Part shown: piece by piece, positions 1 through 9,597 of the stretch
Numbering within the stretch: the stretch's first letter is position 1
Layout of the letters: each line of letters starts with the position of its first letter
Source: Clostridium weizhouense
Lineage (GTDB): Bacteria > Bacillota > Clostridia > Clostridiales > Clostridiaceae
Length of the DNA: 64,000 nucleotides
Assembly (NCBI RefSeq): GCF_019431045.1
Contig: NZ_JAHXPT010000003.1
Location: 186,001-250,000, forward strand
Direction: 5' to 3'
Notes under the pieces: generated by a model
What the model saw: the letters and a program-made list of their open reading frames with translations, nothing else
What the model was told of the DNA's origin: nothing
The model's database searches: none
Translations under genes and position numbers: made by a program

Positions 1-93
1 AAGTATTTCAACTTCAAAACCCTTAGATAGAAGTCGTGCACCAAGTGAAAGACCTCCAACACCTGCTCCAATAATAATTGCTTTTTTATTCAT
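1..93 (-). CDS. Phytoene-desaturase-like FAD oxidoreductase (5' end only)
   Basis: Only the first 31 codons are in the window; the gene runs off the left edge. They encode an N-terminal FAD-binding Rossmann start with the dinucleotide motif GAGVGGLS about residues 9-16, preceded by a short beta strand (KKAIII). The ATG at 91-93 has a GGAG ribosome binding site just upstream on the minus strand. The GxGxxG-S arrangement with a following LL..KG.EV segment is typical of phytoene dehydrogenase or amine-oxidase-type flavoproteins. The substrate cannot be told from this fragment. Confidence 0.6.
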   Translation of the reverse strand, partial: MNKKAIIIGAGVGGLSLGARLLSKGFEVEIL

Positions 94-358
94 AATTATT
101 ACTCCATAAAAATAAAATTAAATTTATAATTAGTATTGTCAAATACTAAGCAAATAAATCAGAATAAGTATTTATTAATAAGTTCTTTTAAATTTGTTAT
201 ATAAAACAGTTTGCAAGTGTTAAAAAATGTATACTTTAATTATGGGATGAAATTTATTTAAATAGAGAATTTAATTTAAAGATTTTAAAATTAATGTTAT
301 AATAAACTATCTTAATAAGATTTAATTATTAAATAAAATAGAAAAGTGAGAATAGAAA

Positions 359-778
359 ATGAAATTTGAAAAACTAGAAAAAACAATAAATAAATTGGAT
401 GCTGATATTGAAGCACTAAGAAGAGTTAAACACTATTTATCAAATGTAGATGAGATTAATGAAATTTCAGATCTTTTAAATAAAGAAAGACAAGTGTATG
501 CAGATGAGCTATATTTAGAAGATGCAATAGCTTATAATGAGTGTTGTGAAAAAATAAAAGAATTATTAGATAAAGAATTAACCCAAAATCAACAAATAGA
601 ATTATTAGAATTTATAAAAGAACAACATGGAAGAAAGTCACCTAATGTTAGTAAAAAAAGTCATGGCCTTAATGCTTGGCTTAAATTTCTTGATATTGAA
701 TGTAAATGGATTGAAAATTTAGAAACAGATTGGTCTATCTTAATAATAACTGGTATTGGAGTACATAATCAAAAATAA
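359..778 (+). CDS. Hypothetical protein, 139 aa, helical N-terminus
   Basis: I do not recognise this family. The protein is hydrophilic, with a long charged helical and probably coiled-coil region over residues 1-95 (many Glu/Lys, heptad-like Leu/Ile spacing) and a short C-terminal part with three Trp residues. No signal peptide or membrane segment is visible. The ATG at 359 follows a weak AGTGAG ribosome binding site. It stands alone and converges with the glucosaminidase gene across a bidirectional terminator at 830-872. Confidence 0.6.
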   Translation: MKFEKLEKTINKLDADIEALRRVKHYLSNVDEINEISDLLNKERQVYADELYLEDAIAYNECCEKIKELLDKELTQNQQIELLEFIKEQHGRKSPNVSKKSHGLNAWLKFLDIECKWIENLETDWSILIITGIGVHNQK

Positions 779-829
779 TTATTGTATATTAGTATTAATT
801 TAATGTATGCAATAATGTATATAATTATT

Positions 830-872
830 AACAATAAAGCTAATAGTATATAATATTATTAGCTTTATTGTT
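830..872. terminator. Bidirectional intrinsic terminator
   Basis: A perfect 16-bp inverted repeat (arms 830-845 and 857-872, 11-nt loop) lies between the convergent 139-aa gene and the glucosaminidase gene. It is AT-rich with an AAGC/GCTT core and is followed by T-rich sequence on both strands. Confidence 0.7.
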
Positions 873-900
873 AAATTTAATTTTTCTGTACAGTATAGTT

Positions 901-1863
901 TTATTTTTGACTTTGTACATTACTGTCAATAATTTGTAAATCATTTTCTCTTATTATATCAGTTAATAAATCAGCATATATGTTATTTCCATTTTTATCT
1001 TGCTTTGTGCTATATCCTGCATTTTCAATTGATTGAGCTTGTTCTATATATTGAGAAGATTTAAAAACACCATGTTCTTTATAGCGTTTATTATTTAAAA
1101 GGAATTTACCATAATCTTCTAAAGAATCTGCTTTATTTTCATAGCTTCTAAAACTATCCTTTATAACAGAGTTGTAATACTCTGATGTAGTCATAGTTAT
1201 TATTTTCCCTTTCCAACTACTATCAGCTTTTATTCCAAATAAATTATTTGCTTTAATACTAAGATCTGATTTTCCCCAATTAGATTCTAAAATAGCTTGA
1301 GATATTGTAATAGACGGAAGAATTCCATACTTATTATATAATTCAATTGCTTTTGGAGAAAGTTCAGTAATGAACTCTTTGGTAGATGAACCTTGCATTA
1401 AATTATTTGGCACCAATCCTATAAATTCTAATTGTTTTAGATATTTATAAGTTTGTTTTTTTTGAGAATCACTAAATGATAATTTGTTAAGCACACTTTC
1501 TAAATTTATAAGTTCATACTTATTTTTTTTATTATCTTTTTGTAAAAATGTTTGTCCTAATTTTAATATCTCTTGATCATTTGAGTTTGAAATGTTTTTA
1601 TCATATCTAACATAATCAATTGCAGCAAGATGTTTCCAATTAACTTGTAACTTTCCTTTACTTACACTATCGGCTGAATTTATATAACGTTTTATTTCTG
1701 TATAATTTAATTTTATATTATCCTCTTTATGAAAGAAATATAATAATGTAAATCCAATACATATAAGAATAAATATACTAAATACCATTTTTAATATTTT
1801 GCTTATTGCTTCTTGTATTTTTTTAGATATTGTATTTTTTCTTTTGCTTTTGTTAGTTATCAT
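901..1863 (-). CDS. Membrane-anchored glucosaminidase (peptidoglycan hydrolase)
   Basis: Likely endo-beta-N-acetylglucosaminidase of the Glucosaminidase/FlgJ-like family, cutting peptidoglycan glycan strands. A basic N-terminus and one hydrophobic segment (about residues 25-45) give a signal anchor. The middle (about 50-180) is a linker region without a recognised fold. The catalytic domain spans about 180-315, with the typical AILESNWGKS motif containing the presumed catalytic Glu and a downstream NNLFGIK motif. The start at 1863 has an AGGGCGG-like site 12 nt upstream, which is not ideal. It is monocistronic and ends at a shared terminator. Confidence 0.85.
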   Translation of the reverse strand: MITNKSKRKNTISKKIQEAISKILKMVFSIFILICIGFTLLYFFHKEDNIKLNYTEIKRYINSADSVSKGKLQVNWKHLAAIDYVRYDKNISNSNDQEILKLGQTFLQKDNKKNKYELINLESVLNKLSFSDSQKKQTYKYLKQLEFIGLVPNNLMQGSSTKEFITELSPKAIELYNKYGILPSITISQAILESNWGKSDLSIKANNLFGIKADSSWKGKIITMTTSEYYNSVIKDSFRSYENKADSLEDYGKFLLNNKRYKEHGVFKSSQYIEQAQSIENAGYSTKQDKNGNNIYADLLTDIIRENDLQIIDSNVQSQK

Positions 1864-2273
1864 TTCTATTTTATACCGCCCTTTTTATTTTTATAAGTTG
1901 TAGGTTTATAAATTAGTATTTATTATTAAATTAAGGTTTACATTTATATCAATAATCTATATTAACATAATATTTCTTTATTTTTATAATATTATAGTAA
2001 TATTAAGTTTTTTTTAAGCAATAGATATACTTGGATCAAATATGAATTAAAGTTTCTGCTTTTATACAATTAAATAGTAAAAAGAGGACTATTAAAAGAC
2101 GAACTAGCAAAATTAGAATGTCATAGAGGTATAAATTTAAGAGAAGCTTAGAATCATTTATTTACATTAGTTTATATGTGATTTTTCTTTTATAAGGTAC
2201 TATTTTTAAAAATGTGTTAAAATAATAGGTAGATTATTATTATGAAGAAATACATAAAGGAGTTTTAATTTTA
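1864..2273. other. Intergenic region between divergent genes
   Basis: About 410 bases, very AT-rich, carrying the divergent promoter regions of the glucosaminidase and ABC-F genes. The only coding-like trace is a short plus-strand segment at 2074-2181 described separately. No RNA gene or repeat was recognised. Confidence 0.5.
2074..2181 (+). pseudogene. Possible degraded small Spo0E-like fragment
   Basis: This frame has protein-like composition (LLKDELAKLECHRGINLREA, then a TAG, then NHLFTLVYM and TGA) but no start codon and an internal stop at 2149-2151. The pattern of a leading helix, a G-I-N turn and a trailing L..L helix resembles short Spo0E-type aspartyl-phosphate phosphatases, where the internal TAG would fall before the conserved S..LD..L motif. 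This is a weak resemblance. It could equally be chance in AT-rich DNA. Confidence 0.2.
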
Positions 2274-4223
2274 ATGAATATAATTACATTAGAGAATATA
2301 CATAAAAGTTATAGTGAAAAGACACTACTTAATAATATATCATTAGGTATTAATGATGGTGATAAAATTGGACTTATAGGAATTAATGGTACAGGGAAAT
2401 CAACTTTTTTAAAAGTTGTTGCTGGGAAAGATGAATTTTTTGATGGAAATATAACAAAAGGGAAAAATGTAAGAATAGAATATCTTTCGCAAAATCCACA
2501 GTTTAAAAGCGGAGCTACTGTATTAGAACAAATTTTTAGAGGCGACACAAGAGAAATGAAACTTCTTATGGAATATGAAGATTTATTAGAAAAAATAAAT
2601 TCTTGCAATAGTGAAGATTTTGATGAGTTAAATAATAAGCTTATAAAACTTCAAGGAGAAATTGATTCTCTTAATTTGTGGGATTTAGAAAGTGAAGCTA
2701 AAAGTATTTTAAATAAACTTGGAATATCTAATTATAATGAAAAAATTGATAATTTATCAGGTGGACAAAAAAAGAGAGTTGCCCTTGCATCTGCATTAAT
2801 AACTCCATGCGAATTACTTATATTAGATGAGCCTACAAATCATTTGGATGCAAAGTCTATAGAATGGCTTGAAGAATTTCTTAATGCAAGAAAAGGTGCT
2901 TTGTTAATCATTACTCATGATAGATATTTTTTAGATAGAGTGGCTAACAGAATAATAGAATTAGATAGAGGAAATCTTTATTCATATCCAGGAAACTATA
3001 CAGCTTTTTTAGAGAAAAAGGTTGAAAGACTTGAAACAGAGCAAGTTCAAGAAGAAAAAAGAGAAGCTTTAATAAGAAATGAATTAAAATGGGTAAGAAG
3101 AGGTGCTAAAGCTAGAACAACTAAACAAAAAGCTAGACTTCAAAGATTTGACGATCTTGTAAATACTAAAAGTATTGAGAGACAGGAAGATGTACATATG
3201 TCTTTTGTTGGAACAAGACTTGGTAAAAAAGTAGTTGAATTATATGATGTGTGCAAATCTTTCGATAAAAAAGAGCTTATTAAAGATTTTAATTATATAT
3301 TTTTAAGAGATGATAGAATCGGAATAATTGGGGAAAATGGTGCTGGTAAAACTACATTGGTGAATTTAATTAGAGGGGTATTACCTTTAGATAGTGGAAC
3401 AATAGAAATAGGTGATACTGTTAAAATAGGTTGCTTTGCTCAAGATAATTCTAATATAGATCATAGTTTAAGAGTTATTGATTATGTTAAAGAAGGTGGA
3501 GAATACATTCCAACTGAAGATGGGACTAAAATAACAGCCTCTTCAATGTGTGAAAGATTTTTATTTGATAGCATAATGCAGTATACACCAATTGAAAAAT
3601 TATCAGGTGGAGAAAGAAGAAGACTTCATCTCTTAAGAGTTTTGATGGAATCTCCAAACTTTTTAATTTTAGATGAGCCTACTAATGATTTAGATATTGA
3701 AACATTAAAAATTTTAGAAGCATTTTTAGATGATTTTATTGGAGTTGTAATTGTTGTATCTCATGATAGATATTTTTTAGATAGAATTTGTAATAAGATA
3801 TTCTCTTATGAAGCAAATGGAAAGATTAAAGAATATAACGGAAATTATAGTGATTTTTTAATTGCAAAAGAAATTGAAAAATTTGAAGAGTCAAATCAAA
3901 ATTCAATATCTGATAAATCAAGTAATGGTTCTAAAAAGCAAGGAAAAGAAAGAATTAAAAGTAAAGATGATAGACCAAAGTTTACATTTAAGGAACAAAA
4001 AGAATTTGAAACTATAGATAATGATATTGCTAATCTTGAACAAAATATGGAAGATGTTGAAAAACAATTAGAAAAAAATGCTACTAATTATGGGAAACTT
4101 AATGAATTAATTAAAGAGAAAGAACAAATCCAACAAGAATTAGAGCATAAATATGAAAGATGGGAATATTTAAATGAAATAGCTGCAGCCATTGAAGAAT
4201 ATAACTTAAATAAAAATAAATAA
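2274..4223 (+). CDS. ABC-F family ATPase, Uup-like
   Basis: Soluble duplicated ABC ATPase acting at the ribosome rather than in transport. The first cassette has Walker A GINGTGKST (residues 36-44), signature LSGGQKKR and Walker B LLILDEPTNHLD. An inter-domain linker rich in Arg/Lys follows (about 240-300). The second cassette has GENGAGKTT, LSGGERRR and FLILDEPTNDLD. A charged linker and C-terminal coiled coil (about 560-645) mark the Uup type. There are no membrane segments. The start follows a clear AAAGGAG site. It is most likely a housekeeping translation factor. A drug-resistance role is not indicated. Confidence 0.9.
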   Translation: MNIITLENIHKSYSEKTLLNNISLGINDGDKIGLIGINGTGKSTFLKVVAGKDEFFDGNITKGKNVRIEYLSQNPQFKSGATVLEQIFRGDTREMKLLMEYEDLLEKINSCNSEDFDELNNKLIKLQGEIDSLNLWDLESEAKSILNKLGISNYNEKIDNLSGGQKKRVALASALITPCELLILDEPTNHLDAKSIEWLEEFLNARKGALLIITHDRYFLDRVANRIIELDRGNLYSYPGNYTAFLEKKVERLETEQVQEEKREALIRNELKWVRRGAKARTTKQKARLQRFDDLVNTKSIERQEDVHMSFVGTRLGKKVVELYDVCKSFDKKELIKDFNYIFLRDDRIGIIGENGAGKTTLVNLIRGVLPLDSGTIEIGDTVKIGCFAQDNSNIDHSLRVIDYVKEGGEYIPTEDGTKITASSMCERFLFDSIMQYTPIEKLSGGERRRLHLLRVLMESPNFLILDEPTNDLDIETLKILEAFLDDFIGVVIVVSHDRYFLDRICNKIFSYEANGKIKEYNGNYSDFLIAKEIEKFEESNQNSISDKSSNGSKKQGKERIKSKDDRPKFTFKEQKEFETIDNDIANLEQNMEDVEKQLEKNATNYGKLNELIKEKEQIQQELEHKYERWEYLNEIAAAIEEYNLNKNK

Positions 4224-4275
4224 ATTTAAAGATATTTATTTAAGTAAACTTTTAACTATTTAGGAGGATGAAATT

Positions 4276-4464
4276 ATGGAGTTACACGTGTATTTAAAAG
4301 GTAAAAAAGAACCTACAGTATTTAAAGGTGATAGAATAGATGTTTTAGATATAGAACTTCAAGGAAAGAAGTATAAACAAATTAGATATTTTAGAAAAGG
4401 ATTTTCAAAGTCAGAATATATAGATGCTTCTTTAATAACAAGATTTAAAGAACTAAATAGCTAA
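4276..4464 (+). CDS. Hypothetical small protein, 62 aa
   Basis: I do not recognise this family. It is a short, basic, probably all-beta protein with no cysteines, signal peptide or membrane segment. The TAGGAGG ribosome binding site 8 nt before the ATG is strong. It lies 52 nt after the ABC-F gene with no visible terminator between, so co-transcription is likely. Confidence 0.7.
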   Translation: MELHVYLKGKKEPTVFKGDRIDVLDIELQGKKYKQIRYFRKGFSKSEYIDASLITRFKELNS

Positions 4465-4556
4465 ATTAATAAGTAGTATACAGTACTTGATAAATGTTTA
4501 TATTATAGTATTTATTAGGTACTGTAAATTATTATATTTTATTGTAGGTGATATTA

Positions 4557-7500
4557 TTGATAAAACAAATTTTACTAGAAGGATTTAATAAGAGTATAAG
4601 TGGTAGAAATAGATTAAAAGCAGAAAACATATTAAAAAATGACTTGATAAAAGATATTAATGTAAATGTTGATAAACATATGATAGATATAGTATCTTCT
4701 GTTATCTCAGAAAGTCTTTTTAGTGAATATTCATGTAAAATAGAAATTGATAGTAAAACAAAAGAAGTTATAGGTACCTATTGTAGTTGCTTGGACTTTG
4801 AAAAAAAAGAATTTTCTAAGGATAATTATTGTTGTAAGCATTTAGTTGCTTCGTTTTATTATCTATTAAATAAAATAGATAATGATGAAGAATTAACGAA
4901 AAAGTTTATATTTTTAGAAGATACAAATAATAAAGATGGTGAAATATTTTCTTCATCTACTAATAAAGGTCAGGATACTTTAGCATTATTGTTAGATTCT
5001 AATAAAGAAAAAGTTAAGTTTGAAGTAACATTAAATAGAAATAGTTGGTCTTCAAAACTTCAAGCTGAATTTAAGATAGGACTTAAAAATCAAAGCAATA
5101 AAATGTATATTTTAAAAGATATAAATCAGTTTTTAACTTATATGTATAACAAAATGCCAATTAAGTATGGTAAAGAATTTATTTTTGATATAAGAAATCA
5201 AAATCTTTCTTTTGAGGATAGAAGATTAATTAAATTTCTATATAGAATTAATGAAATGGAAGGATTACAAAGCAGTTTTAGAAGAAGCCAAGATAAATTA
5301 ATTAGTGGAAAAACATTAACTATTCCAGATATATTGGTTAAACCTTTTTTAGAAATAATAAAAAATCATAGAATTTGTCTTGGCGATGGATTTTTTTGTA
5401 GAATAATTGATTCGGAAATATTATATGAGGATATTCCTATTCCTTTTTCGCTTTTAGAAAAGAATAATAATATTATATTAGAAGCACCAAATGGCATGCC
5501 AGAGGCGCTTACTCAAAATGAAGATGTATTTTTATATGGTACGTCAATTTATATACCATCTGTAGAGCAATGTGAAAGATTAACTCCTTATCTTAAAGTA
5601 TTTAATGCAACTTCAGGTATTACATTTAATAAAAGTGATGAAAAAAGAATATTAAAAGAATTAATACCGTCAATACAGCAGTTAACAAATGGATTAATAT
5701 TATCTAAATCAATTAAAAATAAAGTAATAATAGCACCTGTTACATTCAAATTTTATTTTGATAAGGAAAGAGAAAATGTATATTTAACTTTAAAAGTATC
5801 TTATGCTGGACATGAATTTAATTATTTTGAAGAATTTAAAGATAAAGTTATATATAGAGATGCTCAAAAGGAAAAAGAAGTTTATGGATTAATAAAGAGA
5901 CTAGGGTTTGAAGAAATAAATAATAAGTTTATTTTTTTTAAAGATGATGATGATATATTTAAATTTTTTAGATATGAAGTAGAAAAATTACAAGATTATG
6001 GTGAGGTATTTTATTCTGAGCGTTTTAAGGGTATAAAGAAGATATCTAAATCAGATTTCAAAGGAGAAATTAGAAAAGGAAAATATGATTATTTTAATTT
6101 TGAATTTGTTTTAGGGGATATTTCTAAGGAAGAAACATCAAATATACTTCGAAGTTTTAGAGATAATTTGAAATATTATAAACTTGAAAATGGAGAACTT
6201 TTAGATTTAGAAGAGCAAAATTTAAAAGAAGCTTTAACATTATTAGATAATTTGCTTTTGGAAGAAACTTTAAATAATAATTTTATTGAGGTTAATAAAA
6301 ATAGAGCCGTTTATTTAGAACAATATTTAGATGATAAAGATTTGAGGTTTATAACTGGAAGAGATGAATTAAAAGAACTTAAAGGAAGACTAAGAAATAT
6401 TAAAAATAAGGCATTTCAACCACCATTTGGTCTTCAAGCTAAATTACGTGAGTATCAAAGGGACGGATATAATTGGTTCAGAACACTTGATTATTTAGGA
6501 TTTGGTGGAATACTTGGAGATGAAATGGGACTTGGTAAAACTCTTCAAGCAATAACATTTTTATTATCAAAACCTAATTCATATTCGCTTATAGTAGCAC
6601 CAACTTCATTAGTATATAATTGGTTTAATGAGTTTAAAAAGTTTGCTCCTTCTATGAAAGTATGTATAGTAAATGGAAATAAAGAGGATAGGGAAAGTTT
6701 AATTAAATCTTATAATGATTATGATGTAATAATAACAACATATAATCTTTTAAAAAGGGATTTAGATCTTTATACAATGGAATTTAGTTATTGTATTTTA
6801 GATGAAGCTCAAAACATTAAAAATCCCTCTTCACAAAGTGCAAAAGCTGTAAAAATGATCAATGCTAATGGAAGATTTGCATTAACAGGTACTCCAATAG
6901 AAAATTCTTTAATGGAGCTTTGGTCAATATTTGATTTTATAATGCCAGGATATCTTTTTAATGAAAAGAGATTTACAACAAGATATTATAGAAGACTTGA
7001 AGAGGAAAAAGAAATATTGGAAGAACTTAATAGACTTGTAAAACCATTTATATTAAGAAGATATAAGAAAAATGTAATTAAAGAATTACCAGATAAAATC
7101 GAAAAGCGTTTATTAATACCATTAAGTGACGAACAAAAATTAGTTTATAAAACTTATTCTGATTATGCTAAAGAATTAATATCAAAAAAAGTAGAAGATG
7201 ATGAGTTTAAAAATAGCAAAATAGAAATACTATCTTATATAACAAAATTAAGACAAATATGTTTAGATCCATCCATAGTAATGGAAAATTACTCAGGAGG
7301 AAGCGGCAAAATAGAAGCACTTATAGAATTATTAGATCAAAGTATCGGTGAAGGACATAAAATATTAGTATTCTCACAATTCACTTCTGTGCTTAAAAAT
7401 ATAGCTAACATCTTAAAGCAAAATAATATTTTATTTTCATACTTAGATGGTTCAGTTTCATCTATTAATAGAATGAAAATGGTAGAAGAATTTAATGAAG

Positions 7501-7820
7501 GAGAAAATTCAGTATTTTTAGTATCACTAAAAGCAGGTGGTACAGGACTTAATTTAACTAGTGCTGATATAGTAATACACTTTGATCCTTGGTGGAATCC
7601 AGCCGTTGAAGATCAAGCTACAGATAGAGCACATAGAATAGGTCAACAAAATACTGTTGAAGTTATAAAACTTATATCACAGGGAACTATAGAAGAGAAA
7701 ATAGTTGAACTTCAAGATGTTAAAAGAGAACTTATTGATAAAATTTTAAGTGATGATTTAAGTGTAGGTTCATTAATAAGTACATTGAAAGAAGAAGATA
7801 TTTTAAGTTTATTTAATTAG
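4557..7820 (+). CDS. SWIM zinc-finger SNF2-family helicase
   Basis: DNA translocase of the SNF2/Rad54 superfamily, 1087 aa from the chosen start. A SWIM zinc finger (CSC ... CCKH, about residues 75-100) is followed by a long bacterial SNF2-associated region (about 150-600) and the two-lobed motor. Walker A is GDEMGLGKT near 653, motif II is DEAQ near 749 (the SNF2 form of DEAH), with GTPIEN in motif III, and the helicase C lobe ends in HRIGQ. I chose TTG at 4557 because AGGTGA (4546-4551) sits 5 nt before it. The GTG at 4548 lies inside that site. The cellular role, probably chromosome or nucleoprotein remodelling, is not known from sequence. Confidence 0.88.
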   Translation: MIKQILLEGFNKSISGRNRLKAENILKNDLIKDINVNVDKHMIDIVSSVISESLFSEYSCKIEIDSKTKEVIGTYCSCLDFEKKEFSKDNYCCKHLVASFYYLLNKIDNDEELTKKFIFLEDTNNKDGEIFSSSTNKGQDTLALLLDSNKEKVKFEVTLNRNSWSSKLQAEFKIGLKNQSNKMYILKDINQFLTYMYNKMPIKYGKEFIFDIRNQNLSFEDRRLIKFLYRINEMEGLQSSFRRSQDKLISGKTLTIPDILVKPFLEIIKNHRICLGDGFFCRIIDSEILYEDIPIPFSLLEKNNNIILEAPNGMPEALTQNEDVFLYGTSIYIPSVEQCERLTPYLKVFNATSGITFNKSDEKRILKELIPSIQQLTNGLILSKSIKNKVIIAPVTFKFYFDKERENVYLTLKVSYAGHEFNYFEEFKDKVIYRDAQKEKEVYGLIKRLGFEEINNKFIFFKDDDDIFKFFRYEVEKLQDYGEVFYSERFKGIKKISKSDFKGEIRKGKYDYFNFEFVLGDISKEETSNILRSFRDNLKYYKLENGELLDLEEQNLKEALTLLDNLLLEETLNNNFIEVNKNRAVYLEQYLDDKDLRFITGRDELKELKGRLRNIKNKAFQPPFGLQAKLREYQRDGYNWFRTLDYLGFGGILGDEMGLGKTLQAITFLLSKPNSYSLIVAPTSLVYNWFNEFKKFAPSMKVCIVNGNKEDRESLIKSYNDYDVIITTYNLLKRDLDLYTMEFSYCILDEAQNIKNPSSQSAKAVKMINANGRFALTGTPIENSLMELWSIFDFIMPGYLFNEKRFTTRYYRRLEEEKEILEELNRLVKPFILRRYKKNVIKELPDKIEKRLLIPLSDEQKLVYKTYSDYAKELISKKVEDDEFKNSKIEILSYITKLRQICLDPSIVMENYSGGSGKIEALIELLDQSIGEGHKILVFSQFTSVLKNIANILKQNNILFSYLDGSVSSINRMKMVEEFNEGENSVFLVSLKAGGTGLNLTSADIVIHFDPWWNPAVEDQATDRAHRIGQQNTVEVIKLISQGTIEEKIVELQDVKRELIDKILSDDLSVGSLISTLKEEDILSLFN

Positions 7821-7854
7821 ACATTTAAAAGTATCACTAAAGGTAGGTGATAGT

Positions 7855-8553
7855 ATGCATGAATTAATACTCTATTTAAGAGAGATTAATACTATATCAA
7901 TTATTTTAAGACTTACATTAGCAACAATTTGTGCTGGCATCATTGGTGCTGAAAGAGGTAGAAAAAATAGACCAGCTGGATTTAGAACACACATTTTAGT
8001 ATGCATTGGAGCAACTATTATTATGATAACAAGTCAATATATGACTGATATACTTAAATTATCAGGTGATGCTAGTAGAATGGGAGCTCAAGTTATAAGT
8101 GGAATAGGTTTTTTAGGTGCAGGAACTATAATGGTTGTTGGTAAAAATCAAGTTAAAGGTCTTACAACAGCAGCAGGACTTTGGGCATGTGCTTGTATGG
8201 GGTTAGCAATAGGAATAGGCTTTTATGAAGGTGCAATTATATCGTGCATATATTTATTGGGAGTCGTAACAGGACTACATAAACTAGATAATTATATGCA
8301 AACTCACTCTAAAATGATGGATATATATGTGAAATTTGAAGATATTAATGGGGTAGCTAATTTTATGTCTTCTGTTAAAAAAGATGGAACTAAGATATCA
8401 AATATTGAATTAAGGAAAACAATTGATGAGGAAAACAAAAAAATTATTGGCTTAGTAATGACATTAAAACTTATTAAAACGTGGGACCATATGGAATATA
8501 TATTATCTATTCATAATATTGATGGAGTTTGTTCTGTAGAAGAAATAATATAA
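7855..8553 (+). CDS. MgtC/SapB-family membrane protein
   Basis: Inner-membrane protein of the MgtC/SapB family, 232 aa. Conserved MgtC features are visible: RLTLATICAGIIGAERGRK near residues 20-38, FRTHILVCIGA, GIGFLGAGTI and GLTTAAGLWACACMG, giving about four membrane segments in residues 15-145. A soluble C-terminal ACT-like domain follows (about 150-232). Family members affect magnesium homeostasis or ATP synthase. Ordinary housekeeping copies like this have no assigned role. It starts 34 nt after the helicase with an AGGTGAT site, probably in the same operon. Confidence 0.85.
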   Translation: MHELILYLREINTISIILRLTLATICAGIIGAERGRKNRPAGFRTHILVCIGATIIMITSQYMTDILKLSGDASRMGAQVISGIGFLGAGTIMVVGKNQVKGLTTAAGLWACACMGLAIGIGFYEGAIISCIYLLGVVTGLHKLDNYMQTHSKMMDIYVKFEDINGVANFMSSVKKDGTKISNIELRKTIDEENKKIIGLVMTLKLIKTWDHMEYILSIHNIDGVCSVEEII

Positions 8554-8578
8554 AATTTTATTAATAATAAAAATTATG

Positions 8579-8610
8579 CAAGGCACTTACAGAAATGTAG
8601 GTGTCTTTTC
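8579..8610 (+). terminator. Intrinsic terminator after the MgtC-family gene
   Basis: AGGCACTTAC at 8581-8590 pairs with GTAGGTGTCT from 8597 (6-nt loop, one G-T pair) and runs into TTTTC. Confidence 0.75.
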
Positions 8611-8736
8611 TTATACAAAAATTGGAAATAAGATTAATTTTAGGATAGCGTTTAATTAAATTCCTTTTTATATTAACACTAAGAATAGTTATAAAATATT
8701 TTGTATACACTATGTTTAAAAAGGAGTGTAACAATT

Positions 8737-9165
8737 ATGAATGGAAATGCAGAACTGTTAAATTTTATATATCAAAATTCACAAATGGGAGTAGACACTA
8801 TTAATAAATTAATGGAGTTAGTTGAAGATAAAAATTTTAAAGAACATTTAGATGAAGAATTAAAAACTTATAAAGAAATACATACTAAAGCTAAAGAGCT
8901 TCTTAATTTTAATGGTTATGATGAAAAAGGTATAAGTGCAGTTGAAAAAATAAGAACTTACATTATGATTAATATTCAAACGTTGAGGAATAAGACGACA
9001 TCTCATATTGCTGAAATGCTTATACTAGGAAGTAATATGGGGATTATAGATGCGATAAAAAATATTAGAAAATATAATCAGGGTGAAAAAGATATCTTAA
9101 ATTTAATGAAACAATTACAGAAGTTTGAAGAAAATAATGTAGAAAAATTAAAAATGTTTTTATAA
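8737..9165 (+). CDS. Hypothetical helical protein, 142 aa
   Basis: I do not recognise the family. The sequence predicts four amphipathic helices without cysteines or membrane segments, in the style of a ferritin-like or DUF2383-type four-helix bundle, but the usual His/Glu metal ligands are not obvious. I start at the ATG at 8737 because AAGGAG lies just upstream at 8721-8726. An in-frame start at 8701 precedes that site and is unlikely. It is preceded by a terminator and is probably its own unit. Confidence 0.65.
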   Translation: MNGNAELLNFIYQNSQMGVDTINKLMELVEDKNFKEHLDEELKTYKEIHTKAKELLNFNGYDEKGISAVEKIRTYIMINIQTLRNKTTSHIAEMLILGSNMGIIDAIKNIRKYNQGEKDILNLMKQLQKFEENNVEKLKMFL

Positions 9166-9245
9166 TAAAGTTTATATGGCATATTTTAGAAAAAATTAAA
9201 TATAATATTTAAGAAGTTATTAATATTATAGGAGTATTATATAGT

Positions 9246-9416
9246 ATGCCAATTAAAAAAAAGGTAATAATAGATAGAACACAAAAAAATAAAAAAGATA
9301 ATATTCTAATAGAAGTTACTAAAGATCAAGAAATTGGAGATTTTATTAATGGTTTTGAGGTAATAAAACCAGTTAAAAGATACGGAAAATACTATGTATT
9401 AGTAAAAAATAAGTGA
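9246..9416 (+). CDS. Hypothetical small basic protein, 56 aa
   Basis: A short complete reading frame with ATG at 9246, a GGAG site about 10 nt upstream and a TGA stop at 9414-9416. The protein is Lys-rich at the N-terminus and ends in a compact beta-like segment (GDFINGFEVIKPVKRYGKYY). It lies 80 nt after the 142-aa gene and is followed directly by a terminator, which supports a real gene. The family is not recognised. Confidence 0.6.
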   Translation: MPIKKKVIIDRTQKNKKDNILIEVTKDQEIGDFINGFEVIKPVKRYGKYYVLVKNK

Positions 9417-9428
9417 TTATATCAACAT

Positions 9429-9466
9429 AAAATAGAAGTTATAATTAATTTATAATTTCTATTTTT
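9429..9466 (+). terminator. Intrinsic terminator after the 56-aa gene
   Basis: AAAATAGAA-TTATAA pairs with TTATAA-TTTCTATTTT across a short AT-rich loop, followed by a run of T. It separates the small gene from the pan operon leader. Confidence 0.65.
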
Positions 9467-9513
9467 TTATAAAAAATTATAATTGTTAAATCTATAATAT
9501 GATGTTAAAATAA

Positions 9514-9597
9514 TTTTGGGTGGTATCTTATGGAACCTCACCAGAAATTTTTAATAATTAATAATATATAGCAACTCATATCTATAGGAATGAGATT
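9514..9597 (+). promoter_or_regulatory. Structured leader upstream of the pantothenate operon
   Basis: Two hairpins precede the first pan gene. In the first, UUUU-GGUG (9514-9522, G9518 unpaired) pairs with CACC-AGAA (9539-9546) around a G/C-rich loop unusual for this DNA. In the second, CTCAT (9575-9579) pairs with ATGAG (9590-9594). A candidate 'pan' RNA motif has been described upstream of pantothenate genes in Firmicutes. I cannot verify a match to its consensus here. A metabolite-responsive leader is an inference from position and structure. Confidence 0.4.

Noticed and set aside
9518-9542. Possible T-box antiterminator (GGGTGGT)
   Set aside because: No specifier stem, no T-loop match beyond a few bases and far too short for a T-box.
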